DNA of 64,000 nt. Source: Pseudaquabacterium pictum. GTDB taxonomy: Bacteria > Pseudomonadota > Gammaproteobacteria > Burkholderiales > Burkholderiaceae_C. Under the pieces are notes generated by a model. It was not told where the DNA came from, searched no databases, and was given only the letters and a program-made list of their open reading frames with translations. A program made the translations under genes and the position numbers. Shown here in pieces: positions 17,709 through 27,504 of the stretch. The DNA lies in NCBI RefSeq assembly GCF_005403045.1, contig NZ_BJCL01000002.1, positions 434,001-498,000 of the forward strand. Reading direction: 5' to 3'. Positions within the stretch are counted from its first letter, which is position 1. Each line of letters begins with the position of its first letter.

Positions 17709-18802
17709 GCAGACGCTCCTGCAGTGCGCGTGGTGCCCGAGGCCCAGCGCAGCCGGTAGTGGATCAGCGTGTCGCAGGCCAGCAGCGAGAACAGCAGCAC
17801 CCCCTGGAACACGCCCGACAGCGCCGACGGCAGGCCGACCCGGCTCTGCGCCAGCTCACCGCCGATCAGGAAGGTGGACAGCAGCAGGCTGCCGAACACG
17901 CAGCCCAGCGGGTGCAGCCGACCGACGAAGGCCACGATGATGGCGGTGAAGCCGTAGTTGTTGGAGACATACGGCGTCAGCTGGCCCATCGGGCCGGTGA
18001 CCTCGAAGGCGCCGGCCACGCCGGCCAGCGCGCCCGATGTCAGCAGCGCTGTCCACAGCGCCCGGCGGGTGGAGAAGCCGGCGTAGCGCGCCGCCGCCGG
18101 CGCCAGCCCGCCCACCTGCATCTGCCAGCCCAGGTAGATGCGCGACATGAACAGCCACATGCCCACTGCCGCCAGCAGCGCCAGCACAAAGCCCCAGTGC
18201 AGCCGCATGCCGGTCAGGATGCGCGGCATGGCGGCACCGTCGGCAAAGGACATGCTCTGCGGAAAGTTGAAGCCCTTCGGGTCCTTCCAGGGCCCGAACA
18301 CCAGCCAGCTGAGCAGCAGGTTGGCCACGTAGACCAGCATCAGGCTGACCAGGATCTCGTTGGCATTGAAGCGGTCGCGCAGCAGCGCCACGATGGCCGC
18401 CCACAGCGCCCCACCCAGCGCACCGGCGATCACCGCCAGCGGCACGAAGGCCCAGCGGTTCATGCCGATCTGGCCCTCGGTGATCCACAGCGCCAGGCCG
18501 CCGGCGGCGATGCCGCCGACCAGGAACTGGCCCTCGGCGCCGATGTTCCACACGTTGCTGCGGAAACACAGCGCCAGGCCCAGGCTGCACAGGATCAGCG
18601 GCGTGGCCTTCAGGCCCAGCTCGGTGAGGGAGCGCAGGCCGTTGAACGGCTCGAGCAGGAAGACCGACAGGCTCTTGACCGGATCCTTGCCCAGCGCGCT
18701 GAACAGGATGGTGGCCACCACGATGGTGATGGCCAGGGAAATCACAGGCGACGCCCAGGCGAACAGCCGCGACGGCGCGGGACGGGGCTCAAGCCGCAGC
18801 AT
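17705..18802 (-). CDS. BMP-type ABC transporter permease 1
   Basis: Inner-membrane permease of 365 residues, the longer of the two expected for a BMP-type importer. The NVWNIGAEGQFLVGG block (about residues 82-96) is the counterpart of the NLGAEG block in the other permease. Hydrophobic helices alternate with the loop containing ALLRDRFNANEILVSLM. The ATG at 18802 lies inside the 3' end of the ATPase gene (14-base overlap), and its stop overlaps the next permease start by four bases, so the ATPase and both permeases are one translational unit. Confidence 0.9.
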   Translation of the reverse strand: MLRLEPRPAPSRLFAWASPVISLAITIVVATILFSALGKDPVKSLSVFLLEPFNGLRSLTELGLKATPLILCSLGLALCFRSNVWNIGAEGQFLVGGIAAGGLALWITEGQIGMNRWAFVPLAVIAGALGGALWAAIVALLRDRFNANEILVSLMLVYVANLLLSWLVFGPWKDPKGFNFPQSMSFADGAAMPRILTGMRLHWGFVLALLAAVGMWLFMSRIYLGWQMQVGGLAPAAARYAGFSTRRALWTALLTSGALAGVAGAFEVTGPMGQLTPYVSNNYGFTAIIVAFVGRLHPLGCVFGSLLLSTFLIGGELAQSRVGLPSALSGVFQGVLLFSLLACDTLIHYRLRWASGTTRTAGASA

Positions 18803-20342
18803 GGGCCACCCCCTGCAGTCCGATCGCGGCAGAGGCCGCTGGCGCACCGCGCCCCGGCCACAGGCCCGACATCCACTCGCCGACCATCGGCACGCTGGCA
18901 TCGGCCACCGCCACACTGGGCGACAGCCGGCCGGCAGCGATGACCTGCAGCCGGTCGCTGATCTCGAACAGCTCGTCCAGCTCCTCGCTGACCACCAGCA
19001 CGGCACAGCCTTCGTCGCGCAGCTTCAGCAGCGCACCGCGGATCTGCGCGGCCGCGCCCACGTCCACGCCCCAGGTGGGCTGGCTGACGATCAGCAGCTT
19101 CGGCGCCGCATCGATCTCGCGGCCGACGATGAACTTCTGCAGGTTGCCGCCCGACAGGCTCTTGGCCGGCGCGCCCGGCCCGCCGGCCTTGACGTTGTAG
19201 GCGCCGATCAGCCGTTCGGCCAGCGCCCGCACGGCGGCGGTGTGAATCCAGCCGCGCTTCGACACCGCCTCGGTGCGGGTGAGCAGGGTGTTGTCGGCCA
19301 GGCTCATCACCGGCACCGCGCCGCGGCCCAGCCGTTCCTCGGGCACGAAGTGCAGGCCCAGGTGGCGGCGGTGGCGCGGCGACAGGGCAGCGATGTCCTG
19401 CCCGAACAGCTGCACGCTACCGGGCGGCGACCGCGGGTCTTCGCCCGACAGCGCGGCCATCAGCTCCTGCTGGCCATTGCCCGAGACACCGGCGATGCCG
19501 ACGATCTCGCCGGCGCGCACCTCCAGCGCGATGTCGGCCAGCGTGGTGCCGAAGGGGTTGAGCTTGGGCAGGCTCAGGCCGCGCACCGCCAGCGCCACCG
19601 CGCCGGGCTTGGCCGGCCGGTGGGCCAGCTCGGGCGGGGCGCTGCCGATCATCAGCTTGCTCAGGCTGGCATTGGTCTCCTGCGTCGGGTCGACCTCGCC
19701 GGTCACCTTGCCGCCGCGCAGCACGGTGCAGTGGTGGCACAGCGCGCGGATCTCGTCGAGCTTGTGGCTGATGTAGAGGATGCTGCAGCCCTCGGCCGCC
19801 AGCTGGCGCAGGGTGACGAAGAGCTTGTCCACTGCCTGCGGCGTCAGCACCGACGTGGGCTCGTCGAGGATCAGCAGCTGGGGCTTGGTGAGCAGCGCGC
19901 GGACGATCTCCACGCGCTGGCGCTCGCCCACGCTCAGCGTGTGCACCGGGCGCAGCGGGTCGACGTCCAGGCCGTAGCCCTTGGACACGGCACGGATGCG
20001 CTCGGTCACGTCGGCCAGCTTGAAGGATTTGTCCAGGCCCAGCCAGACGTTCTCGGCCGCCGTCAGGGTGTCGAACAGCGAGAAATGCTGGAACACCATC
20101 GAGATGCCCAGCGCCCGCGCCTGCTGCGGGTTGGCGATCTGCACTGGCTGACCATTCCAGCGCACCGTGCCCTCGTCGGGCCGCACCGCGCCGTAGATGA
20201 TCTTCATCAGCGTGCTCTTGCCGGCGCCGTTCTCGCCCAGCACGGCATGGATCTGGCCCGGCGCCACCTGCAGGCTGACACCATCGTTGGCGCGCACGGC
20301 CGGGTACTGCTTGCTGATGCCGGAGAGTTCGAGTCGGAGCAT
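18789..20342 (-). CDS. BMP-type ABC transporter ATPase, two nucleotide-binding domains
   Basis: A 517-residue fused ATPase like those of ribose and nucleoside importers (RbsA/YufO type). The first domain has Walker A GENGAGKST (36-44), signature LSVGERQRVE, and LLILDEPTSVL. The second domain has the degenerate P-loop GVSGNGQQELM and signature LSGGNLQKFIVGRE, as is normal for this family. It energises the two permeases downstream. The gap to the guanine deaminase stop is 20 bases. Confidence 0.93.
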   Translation of the reverse strand: MLRLELSGISKQYPAVRANDGVSLQVAPGQIHAVLGENGAGKSTLMKIIYGAVRPDEGTVRWNGQPVQIANPQQARALGISMVFQHFSLFDTLTAAENVWLGLDKSFKLADVTERIRAVSKGYGLDVDPLRPVHTLSVGERQRVEIVRALLTKPQLLILDEPTSVLTPQAVDKLFVTLRQLAAEGCSILYISHKLDEIRALCHHCTVLRGGKVTGEVDPTQETNASLSKLMIGSAPPELAHRPAKPGAVALAVRGLSLPKLNPFGTTLADIALEVRAGEIVGIAGVSGNGQQELMAALSGEDPRSPPGSVQLFGQDIAALSPRHRRHLGLHFVPEERLGRGAVPVMSLADNTLLTRTEAVSKRGWIHTAAVRALAERLIGAYNVKAGGPGAPAKSLSGGNLQKFIVGREIDAAPKLLIVSQPTWGVDVGAAAQIRGALLKLRDEGCAVLVVSEELDELFEISDRLQVIAAGRLSPSVAVADASVPMVGEWMSGLWPGRGAPAASAAIGLQGVAHAAA

Positions 20343-20362
20343 GCGGTGGACGTCGGTTCGGG

Positions 20363-21667
20363 TCAGGCGCGTGGATCGGCACCGCGGCGGTACCGCCGCA
20401 CGCCGGCCACCCAGGTCTCGGCCAGGTTGCGCTCGTCGCCCAGTGTCACCCAGGCGAACAGGCGTTCATGCAACTCGCGGGCCAGCGCGTCGCGGCGCTG
20501 CGCCACCGGACCGACGGCCACGTCCCACAGGCAGAGGTCGGCCATGGCGCCGACGTCCAGCGTGCCGATCTGCCCGCCCAGCCGCAGCGCTTGCGCCGCG
20601 CCGCGGGTGGCGGCATGCAGCAGCGCCCAGGCGGTGAGGCGGTTGCCGGCCAGGGCCTGCACCTTGTAGCCGTCCAGCAGCGTGCGCAGCATGCTCAATG
20701 ACGTGCCCCCGCCCACATCGCTGGCCATGCTGACGTGGACCCCCGCCGCCACCGCCTGCTGCCAGCCGAACAGCCCGCTGCCGAGGAACAGGTTGGACGA
20801 GGGGCAGAACGCGATCTGCGCGCCGCTGTCGTGCAGCAGCGCGCGGTCGGTGTCGTCCAGCCAGATGCCGTGGGCCAGCACCGCCCGCTCGGTCAGCAAC
20901 CCGTGATGGGCGTAGACATCGAGGTAGCTGCGGGCCTGCGGAAACAGCTCGGCGATCCACGCCACCTCGGCCCGGTTCTCGGCCACGTGGGTCTGCATGT
21001 AGACGCCAGGGTGGTCGGCCAGCAGGCGGCCGGCCATGGCCAGCTGTTCGGGCGTGCTGGTGGCGGCGAAGCGCGGTGTCACCGCATACCGATTGCGGCC
21101 GCGCCCATGCCAGCGCGCGATCAGCGCCCGGCAGTCCACCTCGGCGCCCGCCACGTCGTCGCGCAGGTTGTCGGGCGCGTGGCGGTCCATCAGCACCTTG
21201 CCGGCGACCATCTGCATGCCGCGCTGGCTGGCAGCGGTGAACAGCGCCTCGACGCTGGCCACATGCACCGTGGGAAAGACCACTGCCGCCGTCGTGCCGT
21301 GGGCCAGCAGCGCATCGGTGAACAAGTCGGCCGCCACCTGGGCCACGGCCGGGTCGGCATGGCGGGCCTCGGCCGGGAAGGTGTAGGTGTTCAGCCAGTC
21401 GAGCAGCTCGGTGCCCCAGCTGGCGATCACGTCCACCTGCGGACAGTGCACATGGGTGTCGATGAAGCCGGGCATCAGCAGGCGGCCGCTGTGGTCGATC
21501 TTCTGCCAGTCGTCACCCGGCGCCTCGGCCTGCACCGCGGCGATGCGGCCGTCGTCATCGATCAGCAGCCAGTGCGCCGGGCGCCAGCGCACATGGGGGC
21601 TGGCGCGGTCGGCCAGGCCGGGGTCGCCGGTGAAGTCCAGCAGGTCCGCCAGGATGGCCGTCTTCAT
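20363..21667 (-). CDS. guaD: Guanine deaminase
   Basis: Cytoplasmic amidohydrolase of 434 residues predicted to convert guanine to xanthine and ammonia. The zinc motif is PGFIDTHVHCPQ (about residues 69-80), with the later ligands in QTHVAEN, LAHGIWLDD and ASDVGGGTSLSM. The HCPQ variant after the HxH is characteristic of GuaD. Its product feeds the divergent xanthine dehydrogenase. Its ATG overlaps the stop of the LysR-type regulator by four bases (21664-21667), so regulator and enzyme are translated from one message. Confidence 0.92.
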   Translation of the reverse strand: MKTAILADLLDFTGDPGLADRASPHVRWRPAHWLLIDDDGRIAAVQAEAPGDDWQKIDHSGRLLMPGFIDTHVHCPQVDVIASWGTELLDWLNTYTFPAEARHADPAVAQVAADLFTDALLAHGTTAAVVFPTVHVASVEALFTAASQRGMQMVAGKVLMDRHAPDNLRDDVAGAEVDCRALIARWHGRGRNRYAVTPRFAATSTPEQLAMAGRLLADHPGVYMQTHVAENRAEVAWIAELFPQARSYLDVYAHHGLLTERAVLAHGIWLDDTDRALLHDSGAQIAFCPSSNLFLGSGLFGWQQAVAAGVHVSMASDVGGGTSLSMLRTLLDGYKVQALAGNRLTAWALLHAATRGAAQALRLGGQIGTLDVGAMADLCLWDVAVGPVAQRRDALARELHERLFAWVTLGDERNLAETWVAGVRRYRRGADPRA

Positions 21668-22617
21668 GCCTTCAGCTCCAACAGGTTGCGGGCCACGTCC
21701 CGCACCTGTTCACGCAGCCAGCGCACGGCGGCAGAGGCATGGGTCATGTCATGCCAGAGCTGGTAGTAGGTGAGTGGCGGAAAGTCCACCGGGCAGCGCA
21801 CGATGCGCACCGGCAGGGTGCCGATGTAGCGGGCGCAGAACTGCCGGCCGGTGGTCAGCACCAAGGGTGAGCGCGCCACCATCGCCGGCGCCAGCCCGAA
21901 GTGCGGGCTGCGCACCACGATGCGGCGCTGCAGCCCCTGGGCCTGCAGCAGTTCATCCACCACGCCCACCCCGCCGGCATGCAGCGGCGTGGGCGCGATG
22001 TGCTCGCTGGCCAGGTAGCGCTCCACCGTCCACTGCCGCGGGCTGCGCACGGCCGGGTGGTCCTTGGCCACCAGACACACCAGCTCGTCGCTGACCAGCC
22101 GGCCCAGGTGCAGCTCGGCCGGCGGCGAGAGCCAGTTGCCGATGACCAGATCGACCTCGCCGCGGGCCAGCTGGCCGCGGTAGTCGTACTCGCGGGTCAG
22201 TGGCAGCAGGTCCAGCGTGACGCCGGGCGCCTGAGCCCGCACCCGCGCCACCAGCTCGGGCAGGAACAGCGGATCGAGGTAGTCGCTGACGGCGATGCGG
22301 AAGGTCTGTTCCGCCGCCTGCGGCGCAAAGGCCTGCGTGGCCGCCAGGCCGCCGAACAGCAGCTGCGCACCCTGCAGCACCTGGGCCGCCGCCGGCAGCA
22401 GCGACAGCGCCACCGCGGTGGGCGCCATGCCGGCGCCGGCGCGCACCAGCAGCGGATCGCCGATCAGCCCACGCAGGCGCTTCAGCTGACCCGACACGGC
22501 GGGCTGGCTGGTGGACAGCCGCAGGGCGGCACGCGACACGCTGCGCTCGGTGATCACGGTGTGGAAGGCGCGGATGAGGGAAAGGTCGATCTTGTCGAAG
22601 GCCACGCCGGACGTCAT
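21664..22617 (-). CDS. LysR-type regulator of the purine genes
   Basis: A 317-residue LysR-family regulator. The winged helix-turn-helix is at about residues 8-65 (LIRAFHTVITERSVSRAALRLSTSQPAVSGQLKRLR), followed by the periplasmic-binding-like effector domain (RIAVSDYLDP onward). It heads the leftward purine operon and is divergent from xdhA, the standard arrangement for a LysR regulator sensing a pathway metabolite such as xanthine, hypoxanthine or urate (inference). Start choice: ATG 22617 is preferred because a -10-like TATAAG (22632-22627) ends nine bases earlier. An ATG at 22626 and a GTG at 22644 are in frame. Confidence 0.88.
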   Translation of the reverse strand: MTSGVAFDKIDLSLIRAFHTVITERSVSRAALRLSTSQPAVSGQLKRLRGLIGDPLLVRAGAGMAPTAVALSLLPAAAQVLQGAQLLFGGLAATQAFAPQAAEQTFRIAVSDYLDPLFLPELVARVRAQAPGVTLDLLPLTREYDYRGQLARGEVDLVIGNWLSPPAELHLGRLVSDELVCLVAKDHPAVRSPRQWTVERYLASEHIAPTPLHAGGVGVVDELLQAQGLQRRIVVRSPHFGLAPAMVARSPLVLTTGRQFCARYIGTLPVRIVRCPVDFPPLTYYQLWHDMTHASAAVRWLREQVRDVARNLLELKA

Positions 22618-22687
22618 CCCTTGCATCTTATAGAGGTTATTCACTTCACCGTATACCGCACCCCGTGCGAGCGGCTATCTTGCGGGT
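22618..22687. promoter_or_regulatory. Divergent lysR/xdhA promoter region
   Basis: This 70-base gap is clearly richer in A+T than its surroundings. Leftward it shows TATAAG (22632-22627) for lysR. Rightward it shows TATCTT (22676-22681), ending six bases before the xdhA ATG. ATA-N5-TAT (22630-22640, inside TTATAGAGGTTATTC) is a T-N-A-rich dyad like a LysR box, and GTATAC (22651-22656) is a short palindrome. No good -35 element is visible on either side, consistent with activator-dependent promoters. Confidence 0.45.
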
Positions 22688-24157
22688 ATGTCCCAAGCTG
22701 CCGACTTCCCCGCCCGCCCCATCCGCTTCGTGCACCGCGGCGCCATCGTCACGGTCAGTGGTGTGGAGTCCACCACCTCGGTGCTGGGCTGGCTGCGCGA
22801 GCACGCCCACTGCACCGGCACCAAGGAAGGCTGCAACGAGGGCGACTGTGGCGCCTGCACCGTGCTGGTTGGCAGCTTGCAAGAAGGCGGCCAGGTGGAC
22901 TGGAAGCCGATCAACAGCTGCATCCAGTTCCTGCCCACGCTGGACGGCCATGCGCTGCTGACGGTGGAAGACCTGGGCGGGCAGCATCCGGCGCAACAGG
23001 CCATGGTGGCCTGCCACGGCTCGCAGTGCGGCTTCTGCACGCCGGGCTTCGTGATGTCGCTGGCGGCCTGCCGCGCGCGGCATGGCGAGACACCCGCCAC
23101 CCGCCAGCAGATCGCCGATGACCTGTCGGGCAACCTGTGCCGCTGCACCGGCTACCGGCCGATCCTGGATGCCGGCGAGCAGATGTTCCGGCAGCCCGCA
23201 CCGGCACTGGGCCACCCGGGCACCGCTGCCGCGCTGGCCAGCCTGCAGGCCGACCCGCCGCTGCACTACGCCGCCGCCACGCCCTTCCATGCGCCCCGCA
23301 CGCTGGCCGACCTGGCGGCATGGCGTGCCGCCAGGCCGCAGGCCCGGCTGCTGGCAGGCAGCACCGACATCGGCCTGTGGGTGAACAAGCAGTTCCGCGA
23401 CCTGGGCGAGGTGATTTACCTGGGCGAGGTGGCCGAACTGAAGGCCATCACCACCGCCGACGGCGTGCTGACCATCGGCGCCGGCGCCTCGCTGCAGGCG
23501 GCCTGGGCCGCGCTGGCCTCCCACTGGCCGGCCACACGCGAGATGGGCCTGCGCTTCGCCTCGCTGCCGGTGCGCGAGGCGGGCACCATGGGCGGCAACG
23601 TGGCCAACGGCTCACCGATCGGCGACAGCGCGCCGGTGCTGATCGCGCTGGGCGCCAGCATCGTGCTGCGCCACGGCACCCAGCAGCGCACGATGCCGCT
23701 GCAGGACTTCTACCTCGACTACATGAAGAACCAGCTGCAGCCGGGCGAATTCGTCGAAGCCATCACCGTGCCGCTGCCGGGGCCGGACGAACTGCTGCGG
23801 GTCGACAAGCTGAGCAAGCGCTACGACTGCGACATCTCGGGTCTCTCCGCCGGGCTGTGGCTGCGGCTGCAGGGCGGCGTGGTGGCGGATGCACGCTTTG
23901 CCTTCGGCGGGCTGGCCGGCATCGTCAAGCGCGCCGCTGGCGCCGAGGCGGCGGTGCGCGGCCAGCCATGGACGCTGCCGACGGTGCAGGCCGCCATGGC
24001 CGCGCTGGATGCCGACTACACGCCGATGAGCGACCAGCGCGCCAGCGCCGGCTACCGCCAGCGGGCGGCACGCAACCTGCTGCAGCGGTTGTGGCTGGCC
24101 ACCCGGGCGGATGCACCGCTGGCGGAGGACCAGCTCAGCGTGTGGAGCGTGGCATGA
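22688..24157 (+). CDS. xdhA: Xanthine dehydrogenase small subunit ([2Fe-2S]2/FAD)
   Basis: A 489-residue electron-transfer subunit of xanthine dehydrogenase, carrying both iron-sulfur clusters and FAD on one chain. The plant-type cluster uses the cysteines of KEGCNEGDCGACTV (about 49-57) plus one near residue 79. The second cluster uses GSQCGFCTPG and GNLCRCTGY. The FAD-binding domain starts near residue 190 and contains the conserved LLAGSTDIGL and GGNVANGSPIGDSAPVL. It passes electrons from the molybdenum site of XdhB to NAD. No ribosome site precedes the ATG, and a -10-like element lies just upstream. It overlaps xdhB by four bases (ATGA). Confidence 0.95.
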   Translation: MSQAADFPARPIRFVHRGAIVTVSGVESTTSVLGWLREHAHCTGTKEGCNEGDCGACTVLVGSLQEGGQVDWKPINSCIQFLPTLDGHALLTVEDLGGQHPAQQAMVACHGSQCGFCTPGFVMSLAACRARHGETPATRQQIADDLSGNLCRCTGYRPILDAGEQMFRQPAPALGHPGTAAALASLQADPPLHYAAATPFHAPRTLADLAAWRAARPQARLLAGSTDIGLWVNKQFRDLGEVIYLGEVAELKAITTADGVLTIGAGASLQAAWAALASHWPATREMGLRFASLPVREAGTMGGNVANGSPIGDSAPVLIALGASIVLRHGTQQRTMPLQDFYLDYMKNQLQPGEFVEAITVPLPGPDELLRVDKLSKRYDCDISGLSAGLWLRLQGGVVADARFAFGGLAGIVKRAAGAEAAVRGQPWTLPTVQAAMAALDADYTPMSDQRASAGYRQRAARNLLQRLWLATRADAPLAEDQLSVWSVA

Positions 24158-26541
24158 ACCAACCCGTCGAATCCTTCCTGGCCGCCGATGCCGGCGAGCA
24201 GCTGAAGCTGCAGCAGGGCCAGCGCGTGGGCATCAGCCGCCCGCATGAATCGGCCCACCTGCATGTGGCCGGCGCCGCGCCCTACATCGACGATCTGCCC
24301 GAGCTGGCCGGCACCCTGCATGCGGCGCTGGGCCTGAGCCCGGTGGCCCACGGCACGCTGCTGTCCATCGACCTGGCCACCCTGCGCGCCCAGCCCGGCG
24401 TGGTGGGCGTGTTCACCGCCGCCGACATCCCCGGCCCCAACGACTGCGGGCCGATCATCCATGACGACCCGATCCTGGCCGACGGCACCGTGCGTCATGT
24501 CGGCCAGCCGGTCTTCGCCGTCATCGCCACCAGCCGCGACGCCGCCCGCCGCGCCGCGGCGCTGGCCAGGCAGGTGCTGCAGATCGACGCCCTGCCCCCG
24601 GTGCTGACCGCGCAGGAAGCCCATGCCCGAGCGCAGTACGTGGTGCCGCCGATGCGCCTGGCCCGGGGCGACGCCGCAACAGCGCTGGCCAGCGCACCGC
24701 ACCGCATGCAGGGCAGCTTCCGCCTCGGCGGCCAGGAGCAGTTCTACCTGGAAGGCCAGATCAGCTACGCCATCCCGCAGGAAGACGGCGGCCTGCTGGT
24801 GCACTGCAGCACCCAGCACCCCAGCGAGATGCAGCATGTCGTCGCCCACGCCCTGGGCCTGGCCAGCCACCGGGTGCAGGTGCAGTGCCGGCGCATGGGT
24901 GGCGGCTTCGGCGGCAAGGAGAGCCAGAGCGCGCTGTTCGCCTGCGTGGCCGCGCTGGCCGCGCGCGCGCTGCAGCGGCCGGTGAAGCTGCGGCCCGACC
25001 GCGATGACGACATGCTCATCACCGGCCGGCGCCACGGTTTCGACTTCACCTACGACGTCGGCTTCGACGGTGCCGGCCGGGTGCTGGGCGTGACGGTGGA
25101 GATGCTGACCAACGCCGGCCACTCGGCCGACCTGAGCCCGCCGGTACTGACCCGCGCGCTGTGCCACTTCGACAACGCCTACTGGCTGCCGCACGTGGCC
25201 ATGGCCGGCTACTGCGCCAGGACCAACACGCAGAGCAACACCGCCTTCCGCGGCTTCGGCGGGCCGCAGGGCGCGCTGGCCATCGAGGTCATCCTCGACA
25301 GCATCGCCCGCCGCCTGGGCCAGGATGCGCTGGCGGTGCGCCAGGCCAACTTCTACGGCACCACCAGCAACAACGTGACGCCGTACGAGCAGGTGGTCGA
25401 GGACAACATCATCCATCCGCTGGTCGCCCAACTGGCCCAGCGCTGCGACTACAGCAGCCGCCGCGCGGCCATCACCGCCTTCAATGCCGGCAGCCCGGTG
25501 CTCAAGCGCGGGCTGGCGCTCACGCCGATCAAGTTCGGCATCTCGTTCAACGTCGCCCACTTCAACCAGGCCGGCGCGCTGGTGCATGTGTACGCCGACG
25601 GCTCGGTGCTGGTGAACCACGGCGGCACCGAGATGGGCCAGGGCCTGAACACCAAGGTGGCGCAGGTGGTGGCCCATGAACTGGGCATCGGCTTCGACCG
25701 GGTGCGGGTGACCGCGACCGACACCCAGAAGGTGGCCAACACCTCGGCCACCGCGGCCAGCACCGGTGCCGACCTGAACGGCAAGGCTGCGCAGGACGCC
25801 GCCCGCCAGGTGCGCCAGCGGCTGGCCGCGCACTGGGCGGCGCAGATCGGCGTCGATGCCACCACGGTGCGCTTCGCCAACGGCCAGGCCAGCGGCGGCG
25901 GCCTGCAGATTGCTTTCGACGCCCTGGTGGCCCAGGCCTACACCGCGCGGGTGCAGCTGTGGAGCGACGGCTTCTATGCCACGCCCGGCCTGCACTGGAA
26001 CCGCGAAACGCTCAAGGGCAAGCCGTTCTACTACTTCGCCTACGGCGCGGCCTGTGCCGAGGTCATCATCGACACGCTGACCGGCGAGCACAAGGTGCTG
26101 CGCGCCGATGTGTTGCACGACGTGGGCCGCAGCCTGAACCCGGCCATCGACATCGGCCAGGTGGAAGGCGCCTTCATCCAGGGCATGGGTTGGTTGACGA
26201 TGGAAGAGCTGCACTGGCATCCCGCCGACGGCTCGAAGAACGCCGGCAAGCTGCTGACGCATGCGCCCAGCACCTACAAGATCCCCACCGCCAACGACTG
26301 CCCGGCGCACTTCGAAGTGCGGCTGTACGACGCGGACAACCCCGCCGACACCATCCACCGCAGCAAGGCGGTGGGCGAGCCGCCGCTGCTGCTGCCGTTC
26401 AGCGTGTTCCTGGCGATCCGCGATGCGATCAGCGCCACCGGCGGCCACCAGGCCGACCCACCGCTGCGCGCGCCGGCCACGCCCGAGGCGGTGCTGGACG
26501 CGCTGGATGCGGTGCGCGCGCAGGCCGGCGCCGCTGCCTGA
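24154..26541 (+). CDS. xdhB: Xanthine dehydrogenase molybdopterin-binding subunit
   Basis: A 795-residue catalytic subunit that hydroxylates hypoxanthine to xanthine and xanthine to urate at a molybdopterin cofactor. Conserved blocks are RMGGGFGGKES (cofactor contact), TAFRGFGGPQG (with the active-site arginine expected here), GGTEMGQGLNTKV, and KAVGEPPLLLPFSVF carrying the catalytic glutamate. Length and order match bacterial XdhB. The ATG lies inside the xdhA stop (ATGA), giving coupled synthesis of the two subunits. Confidence 0.95.
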   Translation: MNQPVESFLAADAGEQLKLQQGQRVGISRPHESAHLHVAGAAPYIDDLPELAGTLHAALGLSPVAHGTLLSIDLATLRAQPGVVGVFTAADIPGPNDCGPIIHDDPILADGTVRHVGQPVFAVIATSRDAARRAAALARQVLQIDALPPVLTAQEAHARAQYVVPPMRLARGDAATALASAPHRMQGSFRLGGQEQFYLEGQISYAIPQEDGGLLVHCSTQHPSEMQHVVAHALGLASHRVQVQCRRMGGGFGGKESQSALFACVAALAARALQRPVKLRPDRDDDMLITGRRHGFDFTYDVGFDGAGRVLGVTVEMLTNAGHSADLSPPVLTRALCHFDNAYWLPHVAMAGYCARTNTQSNTAFRGFGGPQGALAIEVILDSIARRLGQDALAVRQANFYGTTSNNVTPYEQVVEDNIIHPLVAQLAQRCDYSSRRAAITAFNAGSPVLKRGLALTPIKFGISFNVAHFNQAGALVHVYADGSVLVNHGGTEMGQGLNTKVAQVVAHELGIGFDRVRVTATDTQKVANTSATAASTGADLNGKAAQDAARQVRQRLAAHWAAQIGVDATTVRFANGQASGGGLQIAFDALVAQAYTARVQLWSDGFYATPGLHWNRETLKGKPFYYFAYGAACAEVIIDTLTGEHKVLRADVLHDVGRSLNPAIDIGQVEGAFIQGMGWLTMEELHWHPADGSKNAGKLLTHAPSTYKIPTANDCPAHFEVRLYDADNPADTIHRSKAVGEPPLLLPFSVFLAIRDAISATGGHQADPPLRAPATPEAVLDALDAVRAQAGAAA

Positions 26542-27348
26542 ATGCACGGCGCACTGAAGGCCACCGGCCGCGCCTGGCTGGATGCCGGCCGCCCGGCGAT
26601 GCTGGTGCAGGTGCTGGAAGCGCGCGGCTCGGTGCCACGCGAGGCCGGCACCCGCATGCTGGTCAGCGCCGACGCGGTGGCCGGCACCATCGGCGGCGGC
26701 CACCTGGAGTTGCAGGCCATCGCCCGCGCCCGCGCGTTGCTGGCTGACCATGTCACCACGCCGCACGACCAGCCCATCGCCCTGGGCCCGACGCTGGGCC
26801 AGTGCTGCGGCGGCGCGCTGACGCTGCGCACCGCACCGCTGGATGCCGCTGCGCTGGTGGCCTGGCCCGATGAGGTGCCGCTGTTCCACCTGCAGCTCTA
26901 CGGCGCCGGCCATGTGGGCCGGGCCATCGCCCAGCTGCTGGCCACCTTGCCCTGCGAGGTCGACTGGATCGACGAACGCGAGGCCGAATTCCCCGCCGAG
27001 CCCGGCCCGCCGCACATCCGCCGGCTGTGTGTGGAGCCGGTCGAGGCCGAGGTGCCGCTGGCCCCGCCCGGCGCGTTCCACCTGGTGCTGACCCACAGCC
27101 ATGATCTGGATCTGCGCATCACCGAAGCCATCCTGCAGCGCGGCGACTTCGGCTACCTCGGGCTGATCGGCTCGGCCACCAAGCGGGCGCGCTTCCTGGC
27201 CCGCTTCCGCCAGCGCGGCGTGGCCGATGCCGCGCTGGACCGGCTGACCTGCCCGATCGGCGTGCCAGGCATTCCCGGCAAGCAACCCGAACAGATCGCG
27301 GTGGCCGTGGTGGCCCAGCTGCTGCAACAGGCGGCCTCCACGGGCTGA
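26542..27348 (+). CDS. xdhC: XdhC molybdenum-cofactor insertion/maturation factor
   Basis: A 268-residue chaperone of the XdhC/CoxI family that binds molybdenum cofactor, helps sulfurate it and delivers it to the xanthine dehydrogenase large subunit. The N-terminal XdhC domain shows REAGTRMLV, GTIGGGHLE and LGQCCGGALTLR. The C-terminal Rossmann-like domain shows LYGAGHVGRAIAQLL and YLGLIGSATKRARFLARF. The start codon follows the xdhB stop directly with no gap. It ends the rightward purine unit. Confidence 0.95.
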   Translation: MHGALKATGRAWLDAGRPAMLVQVLEARGSVPREAGTRMLVSADAVAGTIGGGHLELQAIARARALLADHVTTPHDQPIALGPTLGQCCGGALTLRTAPLDAAALVAWPDEVPLFHLQLYGAGHVGRAIAQLLATLPCEVDWIDEREAEFPAEPGPPHIRRLCVEPVEAEVPLAPPGAFHLVLTHSHDLDLRITEAILQRGDFGYLGLIGSATKRARFLARFRQRGVADAALDRLTCPIGVPGIPGKQPEQIAVAVVAQLLQQAASTG

Positions 27349-27504
27349 CCCTGCCCACCCCAGGCGCCGCCCCGCCTGCCCTGCCCCACCGGCCTGCCTG
27401 ACGGCACCCGCTGCCTGGGCGGGCAAGACCGGCTCGGCGCCCATGTGTTGATCGCCATGCCGGCGTGGCGGTGCATGCGGCAGGCGAACTGACCGCCCAC
27501 AGGC

